Shown: positions 1 through 7,897 of the stretch, piece after piece
Layout of the letters: every line of letters begins with the position of its first letter
How positions within the stretch are numbered: position 1 is the stretch's first letter
Assembly (NCBI GenBank): GCA_017623515.1
Contig: JAGAOV010000003.1
Location: forward strand, 19,389-83,388
Source: Ruminococcus sp.
GTDB taxonomy: Bacteria > Bacillota > Clostridia > Oscillospirales > Ruminococcaceae
Reading direction: 5' to 3'
DNA length: 64,000 nt
The notes under the pieces: generated by a model
What the model was told of the DNA's origin: nothing
Databases searched by the model: none
Seen by the model: the letters and a program-made list of their open reading frames with translations, nothing else
Translations under genes and position numbers: made by a program

Positions 1-722
1 GTAAGATCACGTATTGCACCATTTACACACTGTCCCTTTGGAAAAGCTGTATTATCTGCAATACCTTCAAGAAATTTATTTACATTGCTGCTTAATATCT
101 CCATAGAACCGCTGACTGCAAGATCAGTGTCATCAGCATCACAATCCATAGGGTTGTATACTGTCTGGAAAACTATCTTTGCATTGGTAGATGCTTTAAG
201 CTGTTCCGCAATAGCTGCAACATTTGATCTGAAATTTGCTATAACTCCCGGCATCGTTTTTGTAAGGTAAAGATTAAACGGTGTCAGAACCGCATAATTC
301 GGTGCACCGGATTCAGTTTTAAGACCGGAAATAAGCTGATTCATGCTTTCATACTGAGTCGCATCAATGTAATCATTATTCAGCACTAGCTGAAGAATAT
401 CGTTTCCTCCGATAGTTACAAGCACAACATCCGCTTCAGCTACTGCTGCCTGTACTGACACATCTGAAAGCTGTTCCAGAAGCCCTGCGCTGGTAAGTCC
501 ATCCTGTGCAAAACTTGTAAGCTCTGCTCCGTAATAATCGCTAACCATTTCAGCATAGCTTGCAATAAGCGTGCCATCCTTTGAGTATCCGGTTGTAATG
601 CTGTCGCCAAGTGCTACAATTGACATTGATTCTTCCGCACTTGCTTCTGTGGGAACAGCAGACATCATAAGAGATATTGCCGCAAGTATTGCTGCGGCTC
701 TTTTGAGGTTGTTCTTTTTCAT
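1..722 (-). CDS. Secreted SGNH/GDSL-family hydrolase, C-terminus cut by window edge
   Basis: About 240 residues are visible; the 3' end lies outside the window. The N-terminus is a signal peptide (Lys-rich start MKKNNLKRAAA, hydrophobic core, then AVPTEASA before the mature part). The SGNH hydrolase block I motif follows at once (IVALGDSITTGYS, nucleophile Ser in GDS), and block III is visible as TIGGNDIL (Gly and Asn of the oxyanion hole). The Ser-His block V would be in the missing part. The family covers esterases, lipases and carbohydrate acetyl-esterases; substrate cannot be told from sequence. The ATG at 722 has an AAGGAG site 7-8 nt upstream and a canonical promoter at 773-801. No dockerin can be seen in the part present, but one could follow. 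Confidence 0.85.
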   Translation of the reverse strand, partial: MKKNNLKRAAAILAAISLMMSAVPTEASAEESMSIVALGDSITTGYSKDGTLIASYAEMVSDYYGAELTSFAQDGLTSAGLLEQLSDVSVQAAVAEADVVLVTIGGNDILQLVLNNDYIDATQYESMNQLISGLKTESGAPNYAVLTPFNLYLTKTMPGVIANFRSNVAAIAEQLKASTNAKIVFQTVYNPMDCDADDTDLAVSGSMEILSSNVNKFLEGIADNTAFPKGQCVNGAIRDL

Positions 723-772
723 AATTTACTCCTTTCATGTTTGACGATTCAGTTTAATCTCCCTACAATAAT

Positions 773-801
773 ATTATACCTGTTTTTTCATACGATGTCA
801 A
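773..801 (-). promoter_or_regulatory. SigA-type promoter of the SGNH hydrolase gene
   Basis: On the minus strand TTGACA (796-801), 17 nt, TATAAT (773-778); both hexamers match consensus exactly. It lies about 50 nt upstream of the start codon. Confidence 0.85.
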
Positions 802-827
802 GAATTGCACGTATATTCCAGAAAAGC

Positions 828-863
828 CCAAAACAGCCGCACTGCATTGCAGTAACGGCTGTT
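828..863 (-). terminator. Probable terminator of the aquaporin gene
   Basis: An inverted repeat AACAGCCG/CGGCTGTT (832-839 and 856-863) lies just past the aquaporin stop codon. Its 16-nt loop holds a further small inverted repeat, and a broken T-rich tract follows on the minus strand. Confidence 0.55.
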
Positions 864-911
864 CTGGGAAAAACAATGAGAAAAAAGAGATAAATGCTCT
901 GGACTTCGTAA

Positions 912-1628
912 TTAGTTCTTGCTATCCTCCGGCTGGAGCAGCTTGAATACGATAGCTGCGATAGCTGCGCCGATAAGCGGAGCAACGATAAATACCCATA
1001 CCTGTGACAGAGCCTCGCCGCCCATAAACAGAGCCGGACCAAAGCTTCTTGCAGGATTTACAGATGTACCTGTGAAAGGTACGCCGAGAATATGTACAAG
1101 TGTCAGCGTAAGACCGATAACGATACCAGCAACAGAGCTGTTCTGTACCTTTGAGGTCACGCCGAGAATAGTAAATACAAATACAAATGTGAGAACTACC
1201 TCAATAGCAAGTGCCTGTGCAAGAGTTGCGTCCATTGCGCTTGCATCTGCTCCATAGCCGTTTGTACCGAGACCGTATTCTGTTCCTCCGAGAATACCCA
1301 TCAGAACTGCTGCGCCTGCGATACCGCCCAGAAGCTGAGAAATAACATAGCCGATAAAATCAGTTACAGACATTCTGCCTGCAATAAGCATACCCAGTGA
1401 TACTGCCGGATTGATATGGCAGCCGGAAACATTTCCTACTGAATAAGCCATAGCGACAATTACAAGACCAAACGCTACGGATATTGCAAGTGTTGAGAAT
1501 GAAAGTGCAACCATTACTCCCTGTGCATCCAGCATTGCATTTGCTGCAACTGCACTTCCGCAGCCGAATATTACCAGAACTGCTGTACCAATAAATTCTG
1601 CTATGTACTTACGTATTGAACTCATCAT
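912..1628 (-). CDS. Aquaporin, MIP family (AqpZ-like)
   Basis: Channel protein of 238 residues, close to the usual 230 for bacterial AqpZ. Both half-helix signatures are present: HINPAVS near residue 85 and SVNPARSFGP near residue 190. The latter fits the water-channel branch better than glycerol facilitators, which usually carry NPARD. Six hydrophobic segments are visible. N-terminal AEFIGTAVLVIFGCGSAV is typical of the family. The start has two adjacent ATGs (1628 and 1625) behind an AAGGAAG site. It is a single-gene unit with its own promoter (1665-1693) and a hairpin after the stop. Family assignment is firm; specificity for water over small solutes is inference. Confidence 0.93.
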   Translation of the reverse strand: MMSSIRKYIAEFIGTAVLVIFGCGSAVAANAMLDAQGVMVALSFSTLAISVAFGLVIVAMAYSVGNVSGCHINPAVSLGMLIAGRMSVTDFIGYVISQLLGGIAGAAVLMGILGGTEYGLGTNGYGADASAMDATLAQALAIEVVLTFVFVFTILGVTSKVQNSSVAGIVIGLTLTLVHILGVPFTGTSVNPARSFGPALFMGGEALSQVWVFIVAPLIGAAIAAIVFKLLQPEDSKN

Positions 1629-1664
1629 ATAAAAATCTTCCTTTCTAAGAATTTCTATGTTGAT

Positions 1665-1693
1665 ATTATACCACTTTTCACCTCTTTTGTCAA
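1665..1693 (-). promoter_or_regulatory. SigA-type promoter of the aquaporin gene
   Basis: Minus strand TTGACA (1688-1693), 17-nt spacer, TATAAT (1665-1670), about 40 nt upstream of the start codon. Confidence 0.85.
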
Positions 1694-1754
1694 TGAAAAT
1701 TGTCCGTCAGGATGTAAAAATATAAGTCTTACTTTTGTGCATATTGCCTATTGG

Positions 1755-1786
1755 CAAAAAATCAGCACCTGCAAAAAAGCAGGTGA
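1755..1786 (-). terminator. Hairpin terminator after the dockerin fragment
   Basis: Inverted repeat GCACCTGC/GCAGGTG around an A-rich loop, followed on the minus strand by a run of T (1756-1761). It lies 18 nt past the stop codon of the dockerin fragment. Confidence 0.6.
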
Positions 1787-1803
1787 CGATTCACTATATA
1801 AAA

Positions 1804-2430
1804 TCAATTTATGTTATTAAGAAAACCGGGATCATTATCTTCAAAAGTATAGTAATATACTGTTCTCGCATCAAGTTCTTTATTCATGCCAGCACGCCTC
1901 ATTGCGTAGATCGTAAGAGCAAGAGCAGCATCATCAATAGTCACATTACCGTCACCGTCAACATCAGCAAGATTCATCTGAAGCTGAGTCATCGGATAAT
2001 CAATACCTGCGCCAGTATTTGTGATATACTTCAAAATCGTATCTGCGTCATCAATGCTGATATAATCCTTTTCAGAGTGCAGTACAAGACCGATAGGAAA
2101 AACCTGCATCTCATTATACAGCTTATCAGCGTCTGCCTGAGTAACCTCGCCGTCCCCGTCAACATCTGCAAGGGCAAGCTGTTCATCTGTAAGCACATAA
2201 CCCTCAGTCACAAGATAGCGTGATACCATTGCGGTGTCATGTCCGGTTACTATTCCGTCCATATCTACATCGCCGATTTTACCGAATCCATTTTCAAGAT
2301 AACCAGCATCATCAAAATTTAAAGAATAGTAATATATATTGTTTTCAGTTAGGAATTTCTCCATTCCAGCGCATCGAACAGCATGTGCCTTAGAAATCAG
2401 TTCAGCATCATCTTTGTCAACTTTACCATT
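1804..2430 (-). pseudogene. Dockerin-repeat protein fragment, 5' end lost at a MITE-like element
   Basis: The reading frame from 2430 to the stop at 1804 (about 208 codons) encodes tandem dockerin-type calcium-binding repeats. It opens in the middle of an EF-hand-like loop (NGKVDKDDAELISKA), followed by loops DVDMDGIVTGHD, DVDGDGEVTQAD and DVDGDGNVTIDD. Upstream of AAT at 2430 an in-frame TAA belongs to the repeat element at 2431-2475, so the gene's start, signal peptide and any catalytic module are gone. An internal ATG at 2364 could in principle start a 186-residue protein, but it lacks a signal peptide and a convincing ribosome binding site. I read this as the 3' remnant of a larger dockerin-tailed secreted protein. 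Confidence 0.75.
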
Positions 2431-2475
2431 TTAAGGCAGCACCGCATAAAGTCTATGCATCATATGCGCAGTCAG
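2431..2475. repeat. Partial copy of the MITE-like element (left half)
   Basis: About 45 nt match the left half of the complete element at 17258-17346 (AAGGCAGCACCGCATAAAG followed by a related GCATCATATGCGCAGTCAGAT). The right terminal repeat is missing. The left end abuts the truncated dockerin gene exactly. Confidence 0.7.
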
Positions 2476-2494
2476 ATTTTTCGTAAGATATAAC

Positions 2495-2526
2495 AAAAAG
2501 CCGCCTCACCAGCGAGACGGCTTTTT
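2495..2526. terminator. Strong bidirectional terminator closing the ABC/DUF5696 operon
   Basis: AAAAAGCCGCCTC and GAGACGGCTTTTT form a long stem with a 6-nt loop, with T-runs on both strands. It lies 6 nt past the stop of the last permease gene. Confidence 0.85.
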
Positions 2527-2532
2527 AAACAA

Positions 2533-3549
2533 TTATCCAACCAGACCTGAACGTTCAATACCCTCAGTAAAGTGCTTCTGAAGGAATATGTACATTATCA
2601 GAATAGGTGCTATGGCGAGGAGACAGCCTGCCTCCATCCATACGATCTGCTCTCTGGGGCTTACGTCTGCATTATTGAACAGAGCCTGTGAAAGCAGTGT
2701 GCTGAGATTCTTCAGCATCAGAGCGATAGTCTGATTCTTTGTGAAGAATGTGGAGCTTACATAAAAGTCATTCCAATACCATACGATTGAGAAAAGGAAT
2801 ACGGTGAGGAATGATGACTTGGCATTGGGAACCATAACCTTGATAAAGGTCTTGAACGGCCCGCAGCCATCCAGATACGCCGCATCCTCCAGTTCCTTGG
2901 GAAGTCCCTTGAAGAACTGACGGAAAATGAATATCATAAGTCCTGATTTCAGTCCGCAGCCCATTGCCGCCGGCAGATACATACACAGCGGATTATTGAT
3001 AAGATTGAACGGGCCGAAATAACGGAACAGCATATACTGGGGAATTGATATTACCTGTGTGGGTACAAGGATCATGAGGATTACGATGCCGAACAGCAGT
3101 CCTCTGCCCTTGAACTTAAATCTTGCAAAGCCGTAGCCGGCTACCGCACAGGACGCTACCTGTATAAGTGAACAGCCTACGTTCAGGAATATTGTTGTAC
3201 CCAGAGTACTCCAGAAATTCATTACCTCCATTGTATCTTTCATTACGCTGAGAGTAAGATTTCTCGGAATCCACATTACTGTGGGATCGCTCATATCCTC
3301 CGGCGCACGAAACGCACAGCTGAGCATATAAATAAGGGGATATACGATTACGAAGCAAAGTCCGAAGAGAATAAAGAATCGGAATATGGGCCACACAACT
3401 GCAAAAAGCTTTGCACGGCGCATATAGGCAATCTCTGATTTGTTCATGCTCTGCATACGTATTTTCTGCGCTTCACGCTTGCTCATGCCGTTGCCCACTT
3501 CTTCATCAGGCTTGGGTGACGCAAGCGGTTTATTAAGAACTTTTTCCAT
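2533..3549 (-). CDS. Carbohydrate ABC transporter permease, MalG type (second pair)
   Basis: Inner-membrane permease of 338 residues. After a roughly 50-residue cytoplasmic N-terminal tail come six hydrophobic helices. The EAA-type loop that docks on the ATPase is at about residues 218-240 (EDAAYLDGCGPFKTF...VMVPN). This is the MalG/YtcP/LplC branch that pairs with a MalF-like partner, here the gene just upstream at 3564-4457 (14-nt gap). It is the last gene of an eight-gene leftward operon and one of two MalG-like genes in it, which is unusual. The long N-terminal extension is also atypical. The ATG at 3549 follows a clear GGAGG. The substrate is unknown; there is no ATPase in the operon. 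Confidence 0.9.
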   Translation of the reverse strand: MEKVLNKPLASPKPDEEVGNGMSKREAQKIRMQSMNKSEIAYMRRAKLFAVVWPIFRFFILFGLCFVIVYPLIYMLSCAFRAPEDMSDPTVMWIPRNLTLSVMKDTMEVMNFWSTLGTTIFLNVGCSLIQVASCAVAGYGFARFKFKGRGLLFGIVILMILVPTQVISIPQYMLFRYFGPFNLINNPLCMYLPAAMGCGLKSGLMIFIFRQFFKGLPKELEDAAYLDGCGPFKTFIKVMVPNAKSSFLTVFLFSIVWYWNDFYVSSTFFTKNQTIALMLKNLSTLLSQALFNNADVSPREQIVWMEAGCLLAIAPILIMYIFLQKHFTEGIERSGLVG

Positions 3550-3563
3550 GACTGCCTCCTTCC

Positions 3564-4457
3564 TTAGTCTACCTCGTAGTAAATGAACTTATTGAGTATC
3601 AGTGTAACGATACCGATAGCAACGAGAACTATTGAGAAATAGATCCATGCCATTGCAGAAGCCTCACCGTATTTCCAGTCCATCTGGAGATCGCTTATTC
3701 TTCCCATTACAGCATTATTGGGATCTGTAAAGGAATCAATAATTGTAAAAATGAAGCATGTAAGAATCATCGGGCTTACATTCGGCAGAGTGATCTTCCA
3801 GAAATATTCCCATGCTGTTGCACCCTCGATCTGCGCTGCTTCCTTTGCAGACGGCGGAATGTTCTGAAGTGCTGACAGGAACATGAGGATCTGGATACCT
3901 GCGTTCCATACGATACCGAAGATATTGTCGGAAATGGTTTCAATAGTTGTCTGAACGCTGTCGGAGATTCCATAGATTCCAAGGAATTCCATCAGTTCGC
4001 CCAACAGGTCTGTTGAGAACATTGTTGAGAACTGGCTTGCATCGCTGTTGCCTGTGCTTGCCATGTTGCCGTTGATGATGTTGAATACTGGACCTGTTGC
4101 AATGATTACAGGCAGGAAGAATACTGCTCTTGCAAAGGTTCTTCCCTTGAACTTCTGGTTGAGTATTACTGCAACAAACAGTGAGAACACCAGAATCAGA
4201 GGTGTTTTCCAGAGTGTTGCCTGAAGAACTGATACCAGATACTGACGGTAGTTAGGGTCAACATTGAGAGCGTAGTTGTACTTCTCAAGTCCTACCCAGC
4301 CGCCTACCATGCCGCCGGTGTCAGGACGGATGTCCTGAAATGAGTACAGGAATGACTGTACCAGCGGAACCATAAAGAATACGAGAGCACCCACAAACCA
4401 TATTGCTATGAAGCCGTAGCCATACATGCTCTTTCTTTTTTCATAACCCATTTTCAT
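3564..4457 (-). CDS. Sugar ABC transporter permease, MalF type (second pair)
   Basis: Permease of 297 residues with six predicted membrane helices and an EAA loop (KEAAQIEGATAWEYFWKITLP, about residues 207-227). Of the UgpA/LplB/MalF-like family. It presumably forms a heterodimer with the MalG-like product of the next gene. The stop of the upstream DUF5696 gene lies 7 nt before this start, so translation is probably coupled; the GGAG site falls inside the end of that gene. An alternative ATG lies two codons in. The operon context (solute-binding protein, another permease pair) points to uptake of a carbohydrate-like ligand, but the ligand cannot be named. Confidence 0.9.
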   Translation of the reverse strand: MKMGYEKRKSMYGYGFIAIWFVGALVFFMVPLVQSFLYSFQDIRPDTGGMVGGWVGLEKYNYALNVDPNYRQYLVSVLQATLWKTPLILVFSLFVAVILNQKFKGRTFARAVFFLPVIIATGPVFNIINGNMASTGNSDASQFSTMFSTDLLGELMEFLGIYGISDSVQTTIETISDNIFGIVWNAGIQILMFLSALQNIPPSAKEAAQIEGATAWEYFWKITLPNVSPMILTCFIFTIIDSFTDPNNAVMGRISDLQMDWKYGEASAMAWIYFSIVLVAIGIVTLILNKFIYYEVD

Positions 4458-4464
4458 GCGATAC

Positions 4465-7242
4465 TCACGCTCCTTCCTTTACATAATCTGCAAGCAGATA
4501 CTCTGTACCGTTTACTGTAACAGATTCTGCTTCAAGGTCAACGACTGTTACCGTTCCATCTTCATATGTAGTTGTGATAACACCGTCTTCCTCTTCATAG
4601 CCTGTTATAAGCTTATCACCTGTTCCAGCAAGAACGTCTCTTGTAAAGCTCCAGCTCTGTGCTGCTTCTTCTGTCCAGTCTGCATAGTAAGCATAGTAGA
4701 GATTATCAAGCTCTGTGTCCTTGAGAATGCTTGTCTCCTCACCTATCATATCATAATGAATACCGCTGCCTGCTGCAATGGAACGGAGTACAGTTTCATT
4801 TGTATCTGCGCTGCCGTTTACCGCTGTGCCGGAGTAGGATTTCAGTCCGTGGAGAACTATCTGATAGAAAGGAATGTCTGCGTCAAAAATATCATAGCCG
4901 CTTGACTGGAGAGGAACATTGCTTATCCTGTCAACATAAGGAAGTGCATAAGCATTTGCTGTATTGCCAAGAATGCTGTCAACTGAACCGCTGAGTGTTT
5001 CATAGGATTCAATAAGAAGCTCCTGAGCCTTGTCTCTGCCTGCAAGGTTCTTGCCGTAGTCGCCGTAAAGTGCGGAGGTAAGTTCGGAAAGTCCGATATT
5101 CTTTATGCCCTTGTCAGAACAGCTTTCTGCAAGGTCGGAGAATATTTCAGGATAAGCTGTAGGAGTTATCAGGGACAGCGGCTTCTTGCTTGTCTGCTGT
5201 GTGCCGTATGCAAGGTTGTATGTATACTCTCTTGCGTATGAGCCTGATACTCTGATAGTTGTATCCTTGAATGTCATATAGCCGTTGCCGGATTTGAAGC
5301 CCGTGTTCTGAACTGACGGATAGAGAGCAATGCCGTTATTTTCCGCATATGCAAGCAGGTCTTCAAAATCGCCCTTGCCCCCGATAGTACCGGATGCCTT
5401 TGCATCAGCGTCGATCTTGTTCTTGATTCCGTCATTCGTCCACTTGTTGTAGCTTACAACCAGATTTGAACCGCCTGCGTCAATAAGGGACTGCAAAATG
5501 TTCTCTGCCTGTTCACATGTAGTAAGGGCTGTTTTCAGCGTTACAGGAATACCCAGAATAGAACGTGATTTCTGCACACCGCCGTAAATATCAACATAAA
5601 GCTCAGGCAGACCGTTCATCTCTGACTTCTGCACACCCATTTCACCGGTAAGATAGTTACGATATGCATTCGCAACATCTATGTAGTCCATGCCGGTCTC
5701 TGCCGTATCCTCAAGAGGATAGTAACGAAGCTCGATAGTCTCGGTTTTGATGTCACCCTCTTCAAACACTGTAAGAGTCGTAGTATTATCGCCGGACATG
5801 TAGTAACTGTCGGTACTTCTGAGGGTAAACTCAAAGCTGCAAAGATTATAGCTGCTCTTGGACTGACCGCTTACAGTTGCCTTGAGCTTGGCATTGGAGT
5901 CGCCCTCTGAGCATACTACCATCATAGCATTATCGCCGTTTACGATACCGTACATCGGGAAGTAAACCTGCTCGGTAACATCCGGCTCCTGAAGCGGAAC
6001 TGCTGTAAGGTCTGCACCGTAAACAGTCTGTGTGTATGCTTTGGCTGCTGTCTTGCCGTTATTGAAATTGATAAGTGCGCCTGAGCCGTCTGGAATTACA
6101 AAGTAACCCTCGTCATCAGAATCAGCTGCGCCGAAATTATTCATAACAGTAAGGCTTGTGAGGATCTTTCCGGATTCGTTTGAGGTATCATCCTCGTTAA
6201 TATCGGCTGTTTCCACAACTGCGGAAAGGTGATCCTCCTGAAGCTCGTACATTACAGGAATGCTGATTCCAGCGTCCTTGAAATCGTATGTGATCTCAAC
6301 GCCGTCGCCCTTGTCCTTTACCTTTACGGAAGCGTCGCTGCCGGAGCGCATGTTTGTTGTTGCTCGCTTAGCAGGCTCGCCGTAAACAATGTTCATAGAG
6401 GACTGGAGGTCGGAAACGATAGTGCCTGTTGCCAGAGGATCGTGACCTGAGCCTACCGGTGATGACCACCACATGTAATCAGACTTCTTGTCCTTGACTG
6501 CAATAATGCCGTTATCATCGTTTACATAAAGCGCAAGGTTATCATTCTCAGTAACAAAGCGTACTGCGCTCTTTATCTGAGTGAATTCCTTGTTCAGAAC
6601 GTAGTCCCATACCTTTTCATCATCGGTATAGTGAACCTCGCCGTCCTTTGCAGCACCGTCCTGCTTCAATGAACGTACAACCTCGTCAAAGTCGTCGTTG
6701 TAGACCTCAAGAGTCTTGTTGTCCATAGACAGGAAAGTAAACTCATTATCAAGAAGAGATACTATCTTTCTTACCATAGTAACCTTCTTGTACTCCGGAT
6801 CGGTGTATACAAGCCATCTGCCCTCTTCACTGAGGAAAATAACAAATTCCTTTGTATCGTCCTCTTCTTCAAGTGTGCAGACAACCTCGCCTGTTTTGTC
6901 GTCTATACCAGCAAGCTCGATCTTCTTCAGAAGATCCACAACATCCTCATCTGCGATCTCATCCTTGTATTCCTCAGGACGAAGATAGAATGTGATGCCC
7001 TCACAGGAATTGAGCTTTGTCATATACTTTTCAACATCCGCTGCTGTGATCTCGATCTCCTCAACAGGTTCGGTACGGCGTTTGGATTCCTCTTCCTCTG
7101 CGCCCTCCTCTGTACCTGTCTCGGCTGCGGCGTTGACTGCTTCCTCTGTTTCATTGTCAGCATACGCCGGCACAGCGGCAAGCGGAATCATCATAGTCAC
7201 TGCCAGCAGACCTGCTGCGATCTTTTTCCAGTTATTATACAA
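4465..7242 (-). CDS. DUF5696-type secreted protein
   Basis: Large exported protein of 925 residues with a Sec signal peptide (core LLAVTMMIPLAAVPAYA, cleavage near residue 28), then an acidic Glu-rich linker. I recognise it as the DUF5696 family, found in Firmicutes next to ABC sugar permeases; its function is unknown. The C-terminal half alternates hydrophobic strands and helices with conserved-looking acidic and aromatic positions (for example VDIYGGVQKSRSILGIP and GIALYPSVQNTG). That is reminiscent of a TIM-barrel glycosidase-like fold, which is inference only. Translation starts at TTG (7240-7242) behind a good AAAGGCGGTG; no in-frame ATG gives a signal peptide. It sits between the YIP1-family gene (18-nt gap) and a permease pair. 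Confidence 0.8.
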   Translation of the reverse strand: MYNNWKKIAAGLLAVTMMIPLAAVPAYADNETEEAVNAAAETGTEEGAEEEESKRRTEPVEEIEITAADVEKYMTKLNSCEGITFYLRPEEYKDEIADEDVVDLLKKIELAGIDDKTGEVVCTLEEEDDTKEFVIFLSEEGRWLVYTDPEYKKVTMVRKIVSLLDNEFTFLSMDNKTLEVYNDDFDEVVRSLKQDGAAKDGEVHYTDDEKVWDYVLNKEFTQIKSAVRFVTENDNLALYVNDDNGIIAVKDKKSDYMWWSSPVGSGHDPLATGTIVSDLQSSMNIVYGEPAKRATTNMRSGSDASVKVKDKGDGVEITYDFKDAGISIPVMYELQEDHLSAVVETADINEDDTSNESGKILTSLTVMNNFGAADSDDEGYFVIPDGSGALINFNNGKTAAKAYTQTVYGADLTAVPLQEPDVTEQVYFPMYGIVNGDNAMMVVCSEGDSNAKLKATVSGQSKSSYNLCSFEFTLRSTDSYYMSGDNTTTLTVFEEGDIKTETIELRYYPLEDTAETGMDYIDVANAYRNYLTGEMGVQKSEMNGLPELYVDIYGGVQKSRSILGIPVTLKTALTTCEQAENILQSLIDAGGSNLVVSYNKWTNDGIKNKIDADAKASGTIGGKGDFEDLLAYAENNGIALYPSVQNTGFKSGNGYMTFKDTTIRVSGSYAREYTYNLAYGTQQTSKKPLSLITPTAYPEIFSDLAESCSDKGIKNIGLSELTSALYGDYGKNLAGRDKAQELLIESYETLSGSVDSILGNTANAYALPYVDRISNVPLQSSGYDIFDADIPFYQIVLHGLKSYSGTAVNGSADTNETVLRSIAAGSGIHYDMIGEETSILKDTELDNLYYAYYADWTEEAAQSWSFTRDVLAGTGDKLITGYEEEDGVITTTYEDGTVTVVDLEAESVTVNGTEYLLADYVKEGA

Positions 7243-7260
7243 TTCACGTCACCGCCTTTC

Positions 7261-7890
7261 TTAAACCTTCATACGATAGGAAATCTCGGTATATACAGAT
7301 GTTGCAAATACATATACCTGCTGGAACAATGCTACCAGAAGTACCAGAAGTATCAGGATAAGGAGCATTGCCACAACGGTAAGAATCATAGCGAACAGTG
7401 TCTTGGATACACTGTACTGATGAACTGCCTTGATCGCCATGAACATCAGAACCACTGACCAGACTGTTCCGATAACGGATACTGTTGTGATGAAGATAGC
7501 CTCATCTCTTGTCAGGAAGTGGGACAGTATTACCTGAATGTAAAGCTGAACTACATAGGGTATCAGCGCATATGCACTGTAGATATAGATCTTCTTCATT
7601 GTACCCTCACCCTCAAGGAGCGTACATATAGACCAGTTGCCTACTACCCATGTAAGGAAGAGAACGATGGTCTGAACGATATAGGGAACAATGCTGAAAA
7701 GTCTTACGGAGGACATCATGAACTGCTGTCCGTAAAAGTTATCATAGAGAATAGCACCGATAAACCAGAGAACGATAACGATGCTTGCAAAGAGGACTGA
7801 GCCGCCCTTCTTCCAGCGGAGATCCTCAAAGCCTTCAAATGGATGAAAGACTGTATGCTTTACCCACTGCTTTTGTGTTAAATCCATCAT
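7261..7890 (-). CDS. YIP1-family membrane protein
   Basis: About 209 residues starting at ATG 7890 (or the next codon, 7887), with an AGGAGG 12 nt upstream; a longer open frame to 7932 has no start signal and overlaps the upstream gene. The protein has a short cytoplasmic N-terminus (HPFEGFEDLRWKKGGS, a pattern typical of bacterial Yip1-domain proteins) and five hydrophobic helices. Yip1-domain proteins in bacteria are integral membrane proteins without an assigned biochemical role. Its place between an NHL/TPR protein and a DUF5696 protein in a transport operon suggests an accessory membrane component; that is inference. Confidence 0.8.
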   Translation of the reverse strand: MMDLTQKQWVKHTVFHPFEGFEDLRWKKGGSVLFASIVIVLWFIGAILYDNFYGQQFMMSSVRLFSIVPYIVQTIVLFLTWVVGNWSICTLLEGEGTMKKIYIYSAYALIPYVVQLYIQVILSHFLTRDEAIFITTVSVIGTVWSVVLMFMAIKAVHQYSVSKTLFAMILTVVAMLLILILLVLLVALFQQVYVFATSVYTEISYRMKV

Positions 7891-7897
7891 AGCCGCA

